Of a stretch of DNA of 64,000 nucleotides, positions 1-9,805 are shown piece after piece. Numbering within the stretch: position 1 is the first letter of the stretch; every line of letters starts with the position of its first letter. Position numbers and translations under genes: made by a program. Below the pieces are notes generated by a model that was not told the origin of the DNA, did not search any database, and was given only the letters and a program-made list of their open reading frames with translations. The stretch is from Azorinus chamasolen (lineage: Eukaryota > Mollusca > Bivalvia > Cardiida > Solecurtidae): positions 35,752,609 through 35,816,608 of the forward strand of contig OY755244.1 of NCBI GenBank assembly GCA_963576725.1, read 5' to 3'.

Positions 1-39
1 TAAGGTGTAGAAAGGCGTATTTATGGAGGAAAGGGTTAA
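1..39 (-). mobile_element. Type 1 TTAA-MITE, end fragment
   Basis: The window opens inside a MITE. GGCGTATTTATGGAGGAAAGG followed by TTAA at 36-39 matches the short-side end of complete type 1b copies such as 9150-9396. Confidence 0.6.
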
Positions 40-234
40 GACTAAAGATAATCTTGGTCGTTCAATACACCGGTTGAATATGATTAGTGCAGTATACAAT
101 TATATTGCCCGAAACTCCTGATTCCAATCTTATGTTCACTGGCCTAAACAATATATCTACTCGTATTGCAAATACATGTAATAATCCCATCAGCGGCATT
201 GTTTGTATAAAACGCTTCAAAACGTTAGAATCAG

Positions 235-468
235 TTAACCCGTTACCTCATAGGCTGTTTTAGATACAACCTATTTGAATAAATCTACCGAAAAGGAGCA
301 TTATTTAGAGAAAAGGAAAATTTTAGAATTTTGTACATGTAGTTTGAAACCATTGTGATAAATAGAGCATTTGCTCCTATAGGAGCAAATGCTCTATTTA
401 TCACAATGGTTTCACAAAGTGACTTTTACAGAGTCGTCAAAAGTCGTCAATATGAGGGAACAGGTTAA
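235..468 (-). mobile_element. Type 2 TTAA-MITE, complete
   Basis: Flanked by TTAA (235-238, 465-468). The hairpin at 346-413 has 34-bp arms that look perfect and apex CTCCTATAGGAG. Positions 60-234 hold nothing I recognise. Confidence 0.85.
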
Positions 469-538
469 TCAGGGTCAACACTATTTACTTCTATGTCAGG
501 CTAATTTAAAAATATCAAAATTATACCAAATTGACTCA

Positions 539-780
539 TAAACCCTTTCCTTCATATAACCTTTGCGAACAGAGTAGACCCAGATCAGGCGGCTCCTACA
601 GGAGCCGTCTGGTCAGGATCTGCTCTGTTTGCTAATCAAATTTGATAAATCTGTTTCTTTAGTTTCTAAAATGGCTACAATTTTCCACCATCCATAGTTC
701 ATTATAACTTATTTATCCTTGAATATTCAGTAGGTATTGAAATTTGAAATAAACATAGAACAGGCCATAGGGAAAGTTAA
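539..780 (+). mobile_element. Type 1a TTAA-MITE, near complete
   Basis: Left TTAA decayed to ATAA; right TTAA at 777-780. Hairpin 565-632. The tail carries the 1a signature (GAATATTCAGTAGGTATTGA). Confidence 0.8.
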
Positions 781-1101
781 GCTTTACAAACCCAAGGAGA
801 GGGAAGATTGGAGATTGAATACTAATGGTTGACCTAGTCGAGCGATATGAAGATGTGCTGACCCTCTGATTTGATTATCTGTGTCAATGGGCGTTGAACA
901 TTATATATAGAGAGTGCCTGGTCTGGTTCGTGAAAGATTGAGATACAATTCAGATGTCCTGAAATTGATAATGTCAAAATTGGGACCATTTTGATTTCAA
1001 CAGGAGTTTTAGGATCCGTCCGATCAGTGTCTGTCCTGTTTGCTTATAATGTACTATAGATATAACTACAGTTCGTGTGCCATGATAAATATATAACCTA
1101 A
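781..1101. other. No gene; decayed type 1 MITE pieces
   Basis: No coding signal. Around 1010-1055 the string GATCAGTGTCTGTCCTGTTTGC is a decayed type 1 right arm. The rest is unassigned. Confidence 0.4.
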
Positions 1102-1305
1102 TTAACCCTTTCGCTGCCAATGCCGGACATGTGAGCACCTATGCAAACAGTTTGGATCCAGATGAGACGCCGAGTAACTCAGGATCCAAACTGTTTGTTA
1201 CTGTTACTATATTTTTGAAACAAAAATGAAAAAAATCATAAAAATGAAAATTTGTAGCAGACGACAAAGTTAGCAGACGACATAGTTTGGCAGCGAAAGG
1301 GTTAA
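1102..1305 (+). mobile_element. Type 3 TTAA-MITE, apex deleted
   Basis: TTAA at both ends and a terminal inverted repeat CCCTTTCGCTGCCA. The AGTTTGGATCC hairpin (about 1146-1200) has lost its central palindrome compared with 8157-8378. Confidence 0.8.
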
Positions 1306-1355
1306 ACATTCATGATGTTTCACACGTGGACATTCATGTAATGAAGGGTTCATAG

Positions 1356-1773
1356 TGTTGTGATCCCCGATATACAACAAAGGGATTTCAATTGACGAAA
1401 AAGATACATTTACTGTTACGATTCCCGATATATAACAACGAAATTTCAACTGACAAAAACATTAATTGTCTTGTGGTCCCCGATATACGGTATATCAACG
1501 CAATTTCAACGAACGAAAACATAGTTAACCCATTCCCTCATATTGACGACTTTTGACGACTTTGTAAAAATAACTTTGTCTCCATAGGAGCAAATGCTCT
1601 ATTTATCACAATGGTTTCAAAACTACAAAATTATATAAAAATCCTTTTTTCTAGTTAAAGATCCTTTTCGTTTCAAAGAGGTTGGGTCTGAAAATAGCCT
1701 ATGAGGGAATGGGTAAATAGTATCTTGATTCTCGATAAATAAGGAGATTTCAACTGACAAAACATCAGAAATA
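1356..1773. repeat. Imperfect ~62-bp tandem repeat split by a MITE
   Basis: Units beginning TCCCCGATATA and ending AATTTCAACTGAC recur near 1362, 1423, 1484 and 1730. The type 2 MITE at 1525-1716 sits inside the array, so the array is older. Confidence 0.6.
1525..1716 (+). mobile_element. Type 2 TTAA-MITE, left hairpin arm deleted
   Basis: TTAA at 1525-1528; the right end has decayed to GTAAA. Only the right hairpin arm (CTCCATAGGAGCAAATGC onward) remains. Confidence 0.75.
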
Positions 1774-1856
1774 GTGTGGTAACATTTATTTTCATAACAA
1801 CAAAATATGCCCTTCCGCTAACCATCAGTCGGCAACTTTTCCTTGTTACAAATGAC

Positions 1857-2104
1857 TCAACCCTTTCCCTGTTCTGTATTTATTCCGATTTTTTTCTCTC
1901 CACATTTCAATACCTACTGAATATTCATGAACAAACTAGTTATAATGGAAGGTGGAACACTGTAGCCATTTTAAAAAACTAAACGCCAAAGCTAACAAAT
2001 TCCAAAAGTAAACAGAGTAGACCCTGATCAGACGGTTCCTCTAGGAGCCGTCTGATCTGGGTCTACTCTGTTTGCAAATGCGTTTATATGAAGGAAAGGG
2101 TTAA
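1857..2104 (-). mobile_element. Type 1a TTAA-MITE
   Basis: Left site TCAA (decayed), right TTAA 2101-2104. Hairpin 2008-2075 with apex CTCCTCTAGGAG variant. Confidence 0.8.
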
Positions 2105-2260
2105 ATCTTTTCGCCGCCAATGGCGAATCTTTGATCACCTTATAAACCGCGTGGATCCAGATTAGACGCCAGCATCTCACTGGGATCCAGTTTGTATCTG
2201 TGATTAATGATTTTGATAAGAAAAGGGAGATAATTAAACATCACACATTGGAGCACACGA
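2101..2260 (+). mobile_element. Type 3 TTAA-MITE, decayed
   Basis: Begins at the TTAA shared with the previous element, followed by TTTTCGCCGCCAATGGCG. A decayed GTGGATCCAGATTAGACGCC hairpin follows. No clean right end. Confidence 0.55.
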
Positions 2261-2287
2261 CCCAGTTTGATCAAATCATGATCCATA

Positions 2288-2456
2288 TACAGTAAAACCT
2301 CTTTATAACGGCCACTAAATTACATCAAGTAGTTTGTTAAAGGCATCTGGCTCCTATAGGAGCGTTCTGTTTTACTTTCACCTTTCTTTAAGCAGCCACC
2401 TGCCCTAAATACCAACTAACACAATTTAGTAGTCGTTATAGAGAGGTTGTACTGTA
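2288..2456. mobile_element. Pogo-like MITE (family D)
   Basis: Terminal inverted repeat TACAGTAAAACCTCT with TA-type ends. Internal apex CTCCTATAGGAG; the right arm continues CGTTCTGTTTTACTTTCACC. The left arm is partly deleted. Confidence 0.75.
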
Positions 2457-2473
2457 CATGTAGTCAAATTAGT

Positions 2474-2634
2474 TTAACCCATTCTCTCCTACTGGCACCT
2501 TTTGCGCCTCTGTAAAACTCATTTATTGAAACCATTGTGATAAAAAGATAAATAGAGCTTTTGCTCCATAGGAGCTTCGGTAGAATAATTCAAAGAGGTT
2601 GAGTCTAAAAATCGTATAGGAGGGAATGAGTTAA
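2474..2634 (+). mobile_element. Type 2 TTAA-MITE, internally deleted
   Basis: TTAA at both ends. The right hairpin arm is lost, joining CCATAGGAGC directly to the TTCGGTAGA tail. Confidence 0.75.
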
Positions 2635-2677
2635 AGATACAGTAAAACCCCTCTTTATGATTAAGCAGGGGGGCGTT

Positions 2678-2914
2678 TTAATCATTTACTCCATATAACG
2701 CCCTTTCTATGCGTTCAGAGTAGACCAAGATCATACGGCTCTTATAGGAACTGTCTGATCAGAGTCCGCTCTGTTTGCTTATGAAACAATATAGATATGA
2801 TTCTGCAGTTCCTGCCATGGCCAAAATATCTCATGTCGATTCGCCACTATAAATCATATTCTAATCATTCATAATGTCATTTCTTTCATGAATGTTTGTG
2901 GAGCAAAGGGTTAA
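2678..2914 (+). mobile_element. Type 1b TTAA-MITE
   Basis: Right TTAA 2911-2914. Diverged hairpin about 2711-2777. The tail has the AATGTCATTTCTTTCATGAAT motif typical of 1b. A pogo-like end fragment precedes it at 2637-2665. Confidence 0.65.
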
Positions 2915-2916
2915 TA

Positions 2917-3268
2917 GCTGCTGGTGGGTGCTTGATGCAGGACGAACAGAATGCAGAAAGCTCCTGTAGGAACTCTGCGTTAAGCAACCATCTGCTTTAA
3001 CCCATTCCCTCATATTGACGACATTTGACGACTCTGTAAAAGTCACATTTTGAAACCATTGTGATAAATAGAGCATTTGCTCCTATAGGAGCAAATGCTC
3101 TATTTATCACAATGGTTTCAAACTACAAAATTCTAAAAATGTCCTTTTCTCTAGTTAATGCTCCTTTTCGGTAGATTAATTAAAAGAGGTTGTATCTAAA
3201 AATAGCCTATGAGGTAATGGGTTAAATGACACCAATTTCTATGGTCTCTTTAAAGAGGTTCTACTGCA
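2917..3268. mobile_element. Pogo-like MITE (family E) split by a type 2 MITE
   Basis: GGTGGGTGCTTGATGCAGG with ATGCAGAAAGCTCCTGTAGG (2927-2996) and the far end AAAGAGGTTCTACTGCAT (3249-3268) flank the type 2 element at 2997-3225. Confidence 0.6.
2997..3225 (+). mobile_element. Type 2 TTAA-MITE, complete
   Basis: TTAA 2997-3000 and 3222-3225. Hairpin 3052-3119 with 34-bp arms and apex CTCCTATAGGAG. Nested in a family E element. Confidence 0.9.
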
Positions 3269-3311
3269 TAATTATGTGAACATATTTGTATGTTAGAAAG
3301 ACACATGTGTT

Positions 3312-3527
3312 TTAACTCATTCCCTCAGTGTGACGCCTTTGTGAGTCACCTTTTGAAACCATTGTAATAAAAAGAGCATTTGCTCCGTAGGAGCGAATCC
3401 TCTCTTTATCACAATGATTTCAAAACTACACAGTTCTAAATATTTCCTTTTTTTAAATTTAGTAAATGCCCCTATTCAGTAGATTTATTGGTTGGGTCTG
3501 AAAATAGCATAGGCGGGAATGGGTTAA
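3312..3527 (+). mobile_element. Type 2 TTAA-MITE
   Basis: TTAA at both ends. Hairpin 3354-3422 with several arm mismatches, so an older copy. Confidence 0.8.
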
Positions 3528-3554
3528 TAATAGCACGAAGTTTCCAAGTTGCAT

Positions 3555-3712
3555 TATTAAATCATGAATATTCATAACCAAATTTGTTATAATGTCAAAT
3601 GAACGCAGAATGTTTTGTTTGACATAAACCGCAGAATCAGATCTGTATTATTCCACAAGCTAACAGAGTAGATCCTAATCGGCTCCTGATCTGGTTCTTC
3701 TGTGTTTGCAAA
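3555..3712 (-). mobile_element. Type 1b TTAA-MITE, decayed
   Basis: Shortened hairpin around 3659-3710 (GATCCTAATCGGCTCCTGAT). The left end is not clear. Confidence 0.5.
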
Positions 3713-4035
3713 TACAGTTGAACTTCGATAAGTCGAACTTCAAGGGACCGTACAAATTAGTTCGAGATAACCGGTGTTCGAGTCATCCGATTTCTAATCT
3801 GAACGATTTGTCAAGATCACAGCTTAATACAGGTCTGAAGAAATGCTGAAAGCTCCTGTAGGAGCTTTCAGCCTTACTTTAGACCTGTATTAAGCTGCCA
3901 CACGTGTTTCTAGATATCTGTAGCGATACATTTCAGAGAAATTCTGTAGTGTTAGCTTTGGAAGGACTGGACTTTTTGTTCGAGTCATCCCGAAGTCCTA
4001 GTTATCCGAGTTCGAGATATCGAAGTTCAACTGTA
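3713..4035. mobile_element. Pogo-like MITE (family F), complete
   Basis: Terminal inverted repeat TACAGTTGAACTTCGATA at the left and its complement ending at 4035, i.e. TA duplication plus CAGTTG ends. The central palindrome AAAGCTCCTGTAGGAGCTTT lies within longer imperfect arms. No transposase. Confidence 0.8.
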
Positions 4036-4067
4036 CGTCAAAAGACTTGTGCATGAGGTGGTAAATG

Positions 4068-4200
4068 GTTAATCATATACCATAAACACGCCACCTTTGC
4101 AAACAGAGTAGACCCAGATTCGACGGCCCCTATAGGAATCGTCCCTCAGGACCACTCTCTCGTTTACTTATACTTCGTCTTATAGAATAATATGGAATCA
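4068..4200 (+). mobile_element. Type 1 TTAA-MITE, truncated
   Basis: Left portion and a diverged hairpin (GCAAACAGAGTAGACCCAGA near 4098). The tail is lost. Confidence 0.5.
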
Positions 4201-4233
4201 TCGTCATTACGTGTAATTGAAAGGTTATACTGG

Positions 4234-4380
4234 GTCCATGCTTATAAAACTTTTAGTTGAGTCTGGGTTCGTTCTCAAGTTTTTGATTGGTCAGATTTGA
4301 GCCAAAGGCTTGAGAAATCTGACCAATCAAACGCTTGAGAACGAACCCAGACTCAACTAAAAAGTTTTATAAGCATGGAC
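4234..4380. mobile_element. Foldback element (family G)
   Basis: Near-complete palindrome: GTCCATGCTTATAAAACTTT at the left is mirrored by AAAGTTTTATAAGCATGGAC at the right, with short loop GCCAAAGGC. Related copies lie at 4829-5005, 14011-14146 and 33805-33957. Confidence 0.85.
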
Positions 4381-4488
4381 ACTGATTAAAATAAATTTAC
4401 ACAATGGTAATTTTCTTGTTATCATGAATGAAAGGTATGTATCAATATGCTTATTACAGATGACATATAGGCACATTGGGCTTGGTGC

Positions 4489-4717
4489 TTAACCCATTCC
4501 CTCATATTGACGCCTTTTGACGCCCCTGTAAAAGCCACTTTTAGAAACCATTGTGATAAATAGAGCATTTGCTCCAATAGGAGCAAATGCTCTTTTTATC
4601 ACAATGGTTTCAAACTACAAAATTCTAAAATTTTCCTTTTCTCTAGTTACTGCTCTTTTTCGGTAGATTTATTCAAATAGGCTGTGTCTAAAAATAACCT
4701 ATGAGGGAATGGGTTAA
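4489..4717 (+). mobile_element. Type 2 TTAA-MITE, complete
   Basis: TTAA at both ends; hairpin 4544-4611; apex CTCCAATAGGAG. Confidence 0.88.
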
Positions 4718-4828
4718 TTTGTTCATTAATTCATTTGTTTATTTATCAAGATGTATACTTATGTATATGTCACTATACATAAACAGTTTACTAACGTACA
4801 AGTTTACTTACTTATAGAATATCTATGA

Positions 4829-5005
4829 CCAGGGTTCATGCTTATAAAGCTTTTTAGTTGAGTCTGAGTCCGTTCTCAAGCTTTTGGGTGGTTAGATTTG
4901 AGTTCTCAAGCCTTTGATTGGTCAGATTAAAGGCTCAAATCTGACCATTCAAAACTTGAGAACGAACTCAGACTAAACTAAAAGTTTTATAAGCTTGGAC
5001 CCTGG
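4829..5005. mobile_element. Foldback element (family G), with internal duplication
   Basis: Ends CCAGGGTTCATGC / GCTTGGACCCTGG. The left arm contains a second TTGAGTTCTCAAGC segment, so it is longer than the 4234 copy. Confidence 0.8.
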
Positions 5006-5072
5006 TGTCATATTGTTTGTCAGAGAAATATATTTTATTGTTCTATATAACAATATAAGACAAATAGTTAAT

Positions 5073-5283
5073 TACAGTAAAACCTGTCTTAAGCGGCCAT
5101 TTATTTATTGAACATGGGGTTTTAAAAAAAGTGTTGGTTGCTTAATGCAGGGCAAAAGTAATGCAGAAAGCTTCTGTGTGAGTTTGCTGCATCACGTTTG
5201 ATCTGCATTAAGCTATCACCTGCCTTACAGACCTATAATTAAACCTATTTTGATGACTGCTTAAGACAGGCTCTTATACTGTA
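5073..5283. mobile_element. Pogo-like MITE (family E relative)
   Basis: Starts TACAGTAAAACCTGTCTTAA, ends TCTTATACTGTA. Internal GTAATGCAGAAAGCTTC arm with a decayed apex. Confidence 0.65.
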
Positions 5284-5317
5284 GTATTCATAATGGCTGT
5301 AGCCTGTCATGAATATT

Positions 5318-5672
5318 TTTATGCCCCCAAAGGCGGGCATATAGTAATCGCATTGTCCGTCCTTCCGTCCATCTGTCCGTCCGCCTGTCCTTCCATCCGT
5401 CCGTCCCAAATTCGTGTCCCTTCTATAACTTCTTTATCTGTGAATGGATTTCAAAATAATCTGGCACAAATGTTCACCACACAAAGACGATGTGTCGCGT
5501 TCAACTCCCTGGTCCATTGGTCAAAGGTCAAGGTCACAGGGTACAATTACTTTGTCACAAATTTCGTGTCCGGTCTGTAACTTCTATATCTATCAATGGA
5601 TTTCAATATAACTTGCCACAAATGTTCACCACACAAAGACGGTGTGTCGCTTTCAACTCCTAGGTCCATGAG
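5318..5672. repeat. Pearl/CvA-like repeat with tandem units
   Basis: Starts at ATGCCCCCAAAGGCGGGCAT, then a GTCC-rich microsatellite-like tract (5356-5405), then about two ~153-bp units beginning TTCGTGTCC (5411, 5564). The assignment to pearl-type elements is inference from architecture. Confidence 0.6.
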
Positions 5673-5709
5673 AGGCGTCAAAAGGTGTCAATATGAGGGA
5701 ATAGGTTAA
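5673..5709 (+). mobile_element. Type 2 TTAA-MITE end fragment
   Basis: AGGCGTCAAAAGGTGTCAAT then GAGGGAATAGG and TTAA: one terminus only. Confidence 0.55.
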
Positions 5710-5792
5710 ATGTGACAGTTAATCTGGTTCAGCATTGTAAGAAACTTTGCTTATGTGTTGGCTTTCGTGAAGAAGGACTCAATTAAACTTTG

Positions 5793-6003
5793 TTAACCCT
5801 TTCCCTGTTGAATATTCATGTCAAAAATAATGACATCATGAATATTTATTAGCTAAATTAAAGTAGCATATTCCTATAAGTAGAAACTGTAGCCAGGATC
5901 TATTATAATTTCAAACGCGAACAGAGTAGACCCTGCGATCAGACGGTTCCTACAGGAGTCGTCTAATATGGGACTAGAAAAGTGTGTATATGTGGGAAAG
6001 TGT
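5793..6003 (-). mobile_element. Type 1b TTAA-MITE
   Basis: Left TTAA 5793-5796; diverged hairpin about 5912-5977. It ends about 30 bp from the otopetrin-like stop codon. A TTTATT at 5845-5850 reads AATAAA on the minus strand, so the MITE could supply that gene's polyadenylation signal (inference). Confidence 0.65.
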
Positions 6004-6033
6004 CAGTGGTCACTTTTGGAAAGTTTTTGTTTT

Positions 6034-7836
6034 TCATTCTCTCCGAGACAAACTATATATGTCGAAACACATAATAGTTGACAGTAGTCTATAAAAAGCG
6101 CACACGGGAATCAAAAGCTTCGAAATCTGGCACCAGTCAGCTTTTCCAAACGTGTCTTCTCCGTTTCCAATGACATCAATATACTCGCTAACCGTGGGCG
6201 AAAACAACAGGATTCGAACCCATCGGTCTGCGTTAGTCACCATAAGGAAAGCAACCACCATGCGGATGAAAAAGTCCCGCCCACCCGACGAATCAAGCGT
6301 CTGAGCACATCCTGAATACTTCAGTATGATATAGGTCTGACAGAAGAGACTTAATGTGTGGAAAAGTGCTTTGAATAGGTAGGATACTTTGAGTGACAAG
6401 TCTTGGTCATAGTCTGTACTTAGACTTACACACACGTCAATGATCTGAAACATAACAAGAACTACCTGACCAAAACCGGACACCAGCAGCAAGACGTCGT
6501 CAGAGGAGTAGGAGCCGTTTCGTGTTGGTTTTTTGACTGTGCATATAAAACCGATCACAGAAATCGTGCAAAAGGCGTAGTAAAATACGGAACTGATATA
6601 GAAATGAATGTCTTCAAGTTGAGGGTCTGGGTCGGACATGTTGCATGCTACACAACTTTGGTCTATAAACAGAAGATTCTTGTCAGTCGCGACAATATGG
6701 AATGCAAGAACACCTAAACACAGTAACCCGCTCCATATAATGACGTGTTTGCATACAAACTTTAGCGTCAGTACAAGAACTCTTTTAAGCTTCGCAAATA
6801 GTCTGTTGGAGCCTGATACTTCAAAATTCCCACTGCTTTGTACTCGCGTATAGGTCGATGATAGGTCGTCTTTCGTCCAGACGTCCCATATCTCCCCCAA
6901 CATTTGTACAGAAAGAATACAGAATCCGAAAACGAAAACGGCATTAAGACGGTCGACAGCAGCTTTCTTATGAAAATCTAATTCCTCACACGCAGGAAAC
7001 GAGTCGTTCCCAATATTGTTCTCAAGGTCGTCTGCGAAACTGAACGACGCTCCAATGCTGAGACACAGGTTCGATGAAACCAGAATGCCAAGGGGAATTT
7101 TCAGTTTCCAACTCAAGCATTTCCATTTTCTGTAATGCCAGATAAATAACGGTTGTAGTGTACAAAATAAATATATAGCTGCATACATTTGAATATTCAC
7201 GCCCGTACTGTAATCGAATGACTTCGTCTTGTCCGTGAGTATCACGAGTTTAATGGTTAGTCCTGCCACGCTGAAAATCGCCAGAACATAAAGAACAATA
7301 ACTCTGAAAGTACTTCCTGGTGTCCCTGGAATTACATCACTTCTGTCCCCTGGAATGCAGACAAAAATCACCATTGAAATTATTGATAGAACAACAAATC
7401 CTGAAGTCAAAATTCTAACGTCACTGGCTATAAATGTGTTTGTTTTTTCTTCTCTCTTTTCTGTCATTAATTGGGACGTATAAAGCACAAGCATTAAACT
7501 GACCACCATGCCAAGCAAGAACACAACAGCAGTTGGTCGTCCATCGTTTCTTGTAACCTTGGGTCGCCTGGATTGAGAATTGTCAGTCGATGACCAGAAC
7601 GAGCTGTCGCCATAAGTATCTGTATAGAGCGGATTTTCACTTGAACTATATGTTTCTGTATACAGTGGGTTTTCACTTGCGCCAAAGGTGCCTGAATAAT
7701 GCGGAGTTGTACTTGTACTGAAAGTTTCCCTTAGGGCCTTAGTTTCACGTGCCTTGTTGGCACGTGCAGTTGATGTACTTCCGGTTGATGTATGAAGCGA
7801 GTTGCCAAGTTGTCTGGCTTTCTCTATTCGCTCCAT
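6034..7836 (-). CDS. Otopetrin-like 12-pass proton channel
   Basis: Single-exon ORF of 600 residues. Twelve hydrophobic segments are visible at about residues 103-121, 142-161, 178-199, 215-233, 245-265, 297-316, 362-382, 411-432, 446-468, 486-505, 521-538 and 573-594, which is the otopetrin count. The last segment (LLIPVCAFYRLLSTIMCFDI) matches the conserved otopetrin C-terminal pattern of proline, FYR and a final acidic residue, and a QT-containing segment near 500 is also typical. Otopetrins are plasma-membrane channels gated by extracellular acid. The cytosolic N-terminus (1-100) is Ser/Thr-rich with a short duplicated SENPLYT[ED]TY motif (54-74). The start is the first ATG after an apparent 5'UTR splice acceptor (CAG at 7866-7868). 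Lack of coding introns may mean retroposition or intron loss. Ion selectivity and ortholog group cannot be read from sequence. Confidence 0.8.
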   Translation of the reverse strand: MERIEKARQLGNSLHTSTGSTSTARANKARETKALRETFSTSTTPHYSGTFGASENPLYTETYSSSENPLYTDTYGDSSFWSSTDNSQSRRPKVTRNDGRPTAVVFLLGMVVSLMLVLYTSQLMTEKREEKTNTFIASDVRILTSGFVVLSIISMVIFVCIPGDRSDVIPGTPGSTFRVIVLYVLAIFSVAGLTIKLVILTDKTKSFDYSTGVNIQMYAAIYLFCTLQPLFIWHYRKWKCLSWKLKIPLGILVSSNLCLSIGASFSFADDLENNIGNDSFPACEELDFHKKAAVDRLNAVFVFGFCILSVQMLGEIWDVWTKDDLSSTYTRVQSSGNFEVSGSNRLFAKLKRVLVLTLKFVCKHVIIWSGLLCLGVLAFHIVATDKNLLFIDQSCVACNMSDPDPQLEDIHFYISSVFYYAFCTISVIGFICTVKKPTRNGSYSSDDVLLLVSGFGQVVLVMFQIIDVCVSLSTDYDQDLSLKVSYLFKALFHTLSLFCQTYIILKYSGCAQTLDSSGGRDFFIRMVVAFLMVTNADRWVRILLFSPTVSEYIDVIGNGEDTFGKADWCQISKLLIPVCAFYRLLSTIMCFDIYSLSRRE

Positions 7837-7868
7837 GGCGGAGATTGACTACGTGTATTTCGATTCTG
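7837..7868 (-). other. 5'UTR splice acceptor of otopetrin-like gene
   Basis: On the minus strand a T-rich tract ending TTTTCAG (acceptor 7866-7868) lies 29 bp before the ATG. This suggests a spliced non-coding first exon further right. Confidence 0.5.
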
Positions 7869-7907
7869 AAAATAAAAAAAACCCGTAAAAATAAAGAAAA
7901 ATGTAAT

Positions 7908-8152
7908 AATTACCATTTACCTCATGAATATTTATGTGAGAAATAATGACACCGTGAATACTAATTGCATATTTTCTGATGACATACACAAAAACAATAA
8001 TAATAGCAAAAACTAAAATAATATCTATAATATTCCATAAGCAAACAGAGCAGACCCTGATCAGACAGCTCCTATGGCAGCTGTCTGATCAGGGTCTTCT
8101 CTGTTTGTGTTTGCACAGGCGTAAGAAGCATATCTATGAAGTGAACACTTAA
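7908..8152 (-). mobile_element. Type 1b TTAA-MITE
   Basis: Hairpin 8041-8107 with apex CTCCTATGGCAG variant. Ends diverged. Lies just upstream of the otopetrin-like gene. Confidence 0.7.
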
Positions 8153-8156
8153 CCAT

Positions 8157-8378
8157 TTAACCCTTTCGCTGCCAAACTTTGTCGTCTGCTTACTTTGTCG
8201 TCTGCTACAAATTTTCATTTTTTTTTTATTTTCTTCATTTTTGTTTCAAAAACATAGTAACAGTAACAAACAGTTTGGATCCTGATGAGACGCCGAGTTA
8301 CTCGGCGTCTCATCTGGATCCAGACTGTTTGCATAGGTATATCTAATCACAGATCCGGCATTGGCAGCGAAGGGTTAA
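8157..8378 (-). mobile_element. Type 3 TTAA-MITE, complete reference copy
   Basis: TTAA 8157-8160 and 8375-8378; ends CCCTTTCGCTGCCA. Hairpin 8267-8331 with apex GCCGAGTTACTCGGC. The long tail has two GTCGTCTGCT repeats. Confidence 0.88.
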
Positions 8379-8602
8379 TATTCTTGTCAGAAATAATGAC
8401 ATCATGGATATGTATTGGTCAATATTTTATAGTATATAAACAAAGGGTAGTTTAGTTTGGCAGACACTATAGACTCAGATCTATATATAGCTCCAGAAGC
8501 AGACAGGCCAGATCCTGATCAGGCGGCTCCTGTAGGAAATGTCTGATCTGAATCTACCCTGCAAATGCATCAAAAGGCATCTCTTACTAGGTAAAGAGTT
8601 AA
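8375..8602 (-). mobile_element. Type 1b TTAA-MITE sharing both TTAA sites
   Basis: Shares TTAA 8375-8378 with the type 3 copy and 8599-8602 with the type 2 copy. Hairpin about 8500-8570, diverged. Confidence 0.75.
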
Positions 8603-9048
8603 CTCATTTCCTCCTAGACTATTTAGACCCAATCTCTTTGAATAAATCTACCGAAAAGGAGCATTAACTAAAGAAAAGGAAAAGTTTAGAATTGTGTAGT
8701 TTTGAAACTATTTTGCATAAATACTTGAACTGATCTGATCTAATATTTCGACCACTAAGGGCCTTTTTCAAAGATTATCATGTCAAAATATACGTCACAT
8801 TTTTGTTACATGCATTCAGCCATAAAATCAAAGAGAATAACCTTAGTGGTCGAAATATTAGATCAGAGCAGTTCAAGTATTTATGTATTATATTAATTCC
8901 CTATTTTGGAATATTTTCTTCATTGTGAAACTATTTTGATAAATAGAGCATTTGCTCCATAGGAGCAAATGCTCTATTTATCACAATGGTTTCAATAAGT
9001 GACGTTTAAAGAGGCGTCAAAATGCGTCAGTAGGAGGGAATGGATCAA
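8599..9048 (-). mobile_element. Type 2 TTAA-MITE carrying an insertion
   Basis: Begins at the shared TTAA; right site decayed to TCAA. The left hairpin arm is interrupted at 8716-8925. The intact apex CTCCATAGGAG lies near 8960. Confidence 0.8.
8716..8925. mobile_element. Palindromic insertion (family K) with 13-bp duplication
   Basis: The insert is flanked by identical TGAAACTATTTTG copies (8703-8715, 8926-8938). Its arms read ATAAATACTTGAACTG ... CAGTTCAAGTATTTAT, with TCTAATATTTCGACCACTAA inside. A half copy lies at 50465-50612. Confidence 0.75.
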
Positions 9049-9149
9049 TGTTTAATAAAAGATGCTTGGATTTGACTGTGCGATAGAATGATTCACTGTG
9101 TAGCGCCGTTAACCATCTCAGTATTAATCTTTAACTCTGAGTAATTTTC

Positions 9150-9396
9150 TTAACCCTTTCCCTGTTCACTATTCATGTAAGAAATAATGACATCATGAAT
9201 ATTCATTAGCTGAATTTTTACAATAGTATGCATGTATGTACACCTGAATGTGTAGAAACTGTAGAGCCAGAACTATCATAATTTAATAAGCAAACAGAGC
9301 AGACCCTGATCAGACGGCTCCTATAGGAGCCGTCTGATCAGGGTCTCTTCCGTTTGCAAAGGCGTAGACAAGCGTAGTTATTGAGTAACGGGTTAA
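9150..9396 (-). mobile_element. Type 1b TTAA-MITE, complete
   Basis: TTAA at both ends; hairpin 9290-9357 with apex CTCCTATAGGAG. Good reference copy of 1b. Confidence 0.88.
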
Positions 9397-9555
9397 TCAG
9401 CCATGTCCCACCAATATATCTTATAATGTAGAATACGATGTTATATGATATTAGTTCCTGGCATGGCTGAATGATTTCAAGTATGATCATACATGTATAC
9501 TGAAATAACATCACTAAGAGTTTTGTGTCATGTATTCATTATATATACCGAGACA

Positions 9556-9805
9556 TTAACCCTTTCCCTGTTCTATATTTGTTACAAATTTGAATACCTA
9601 CTGACTATTCATGGGCAAAAGAGTTATAATGAAATATGGAATGTGGTACATTGTAGCCATTTTAAAGACTAAAGAAACATATATATCAAGATCCATAAGC
9701 AAACAGAGCAGACCCTGATCAGACGGCTCCTCTAGGAGCCGTTTGATCTGGGTCTACTATGTTTGCAGATGCGTGAAAACACGTTTACACGAGGTAAAGG
9801 GTTAA
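9556..9805 (-). mobile_element. Type 1a TTAA-MITE, complete
   Basis: TTAA 9556-9559 and 9802-9805. Hairpin 9699-9766. Confidence 0.88.

Noticed and set aside
8267..8331. Strong GC stems followed by T runs resembling rho-independent terminators
   Set aside because: They are MITE hairpins in a eukaryotic genome; no transcription unit ends there.
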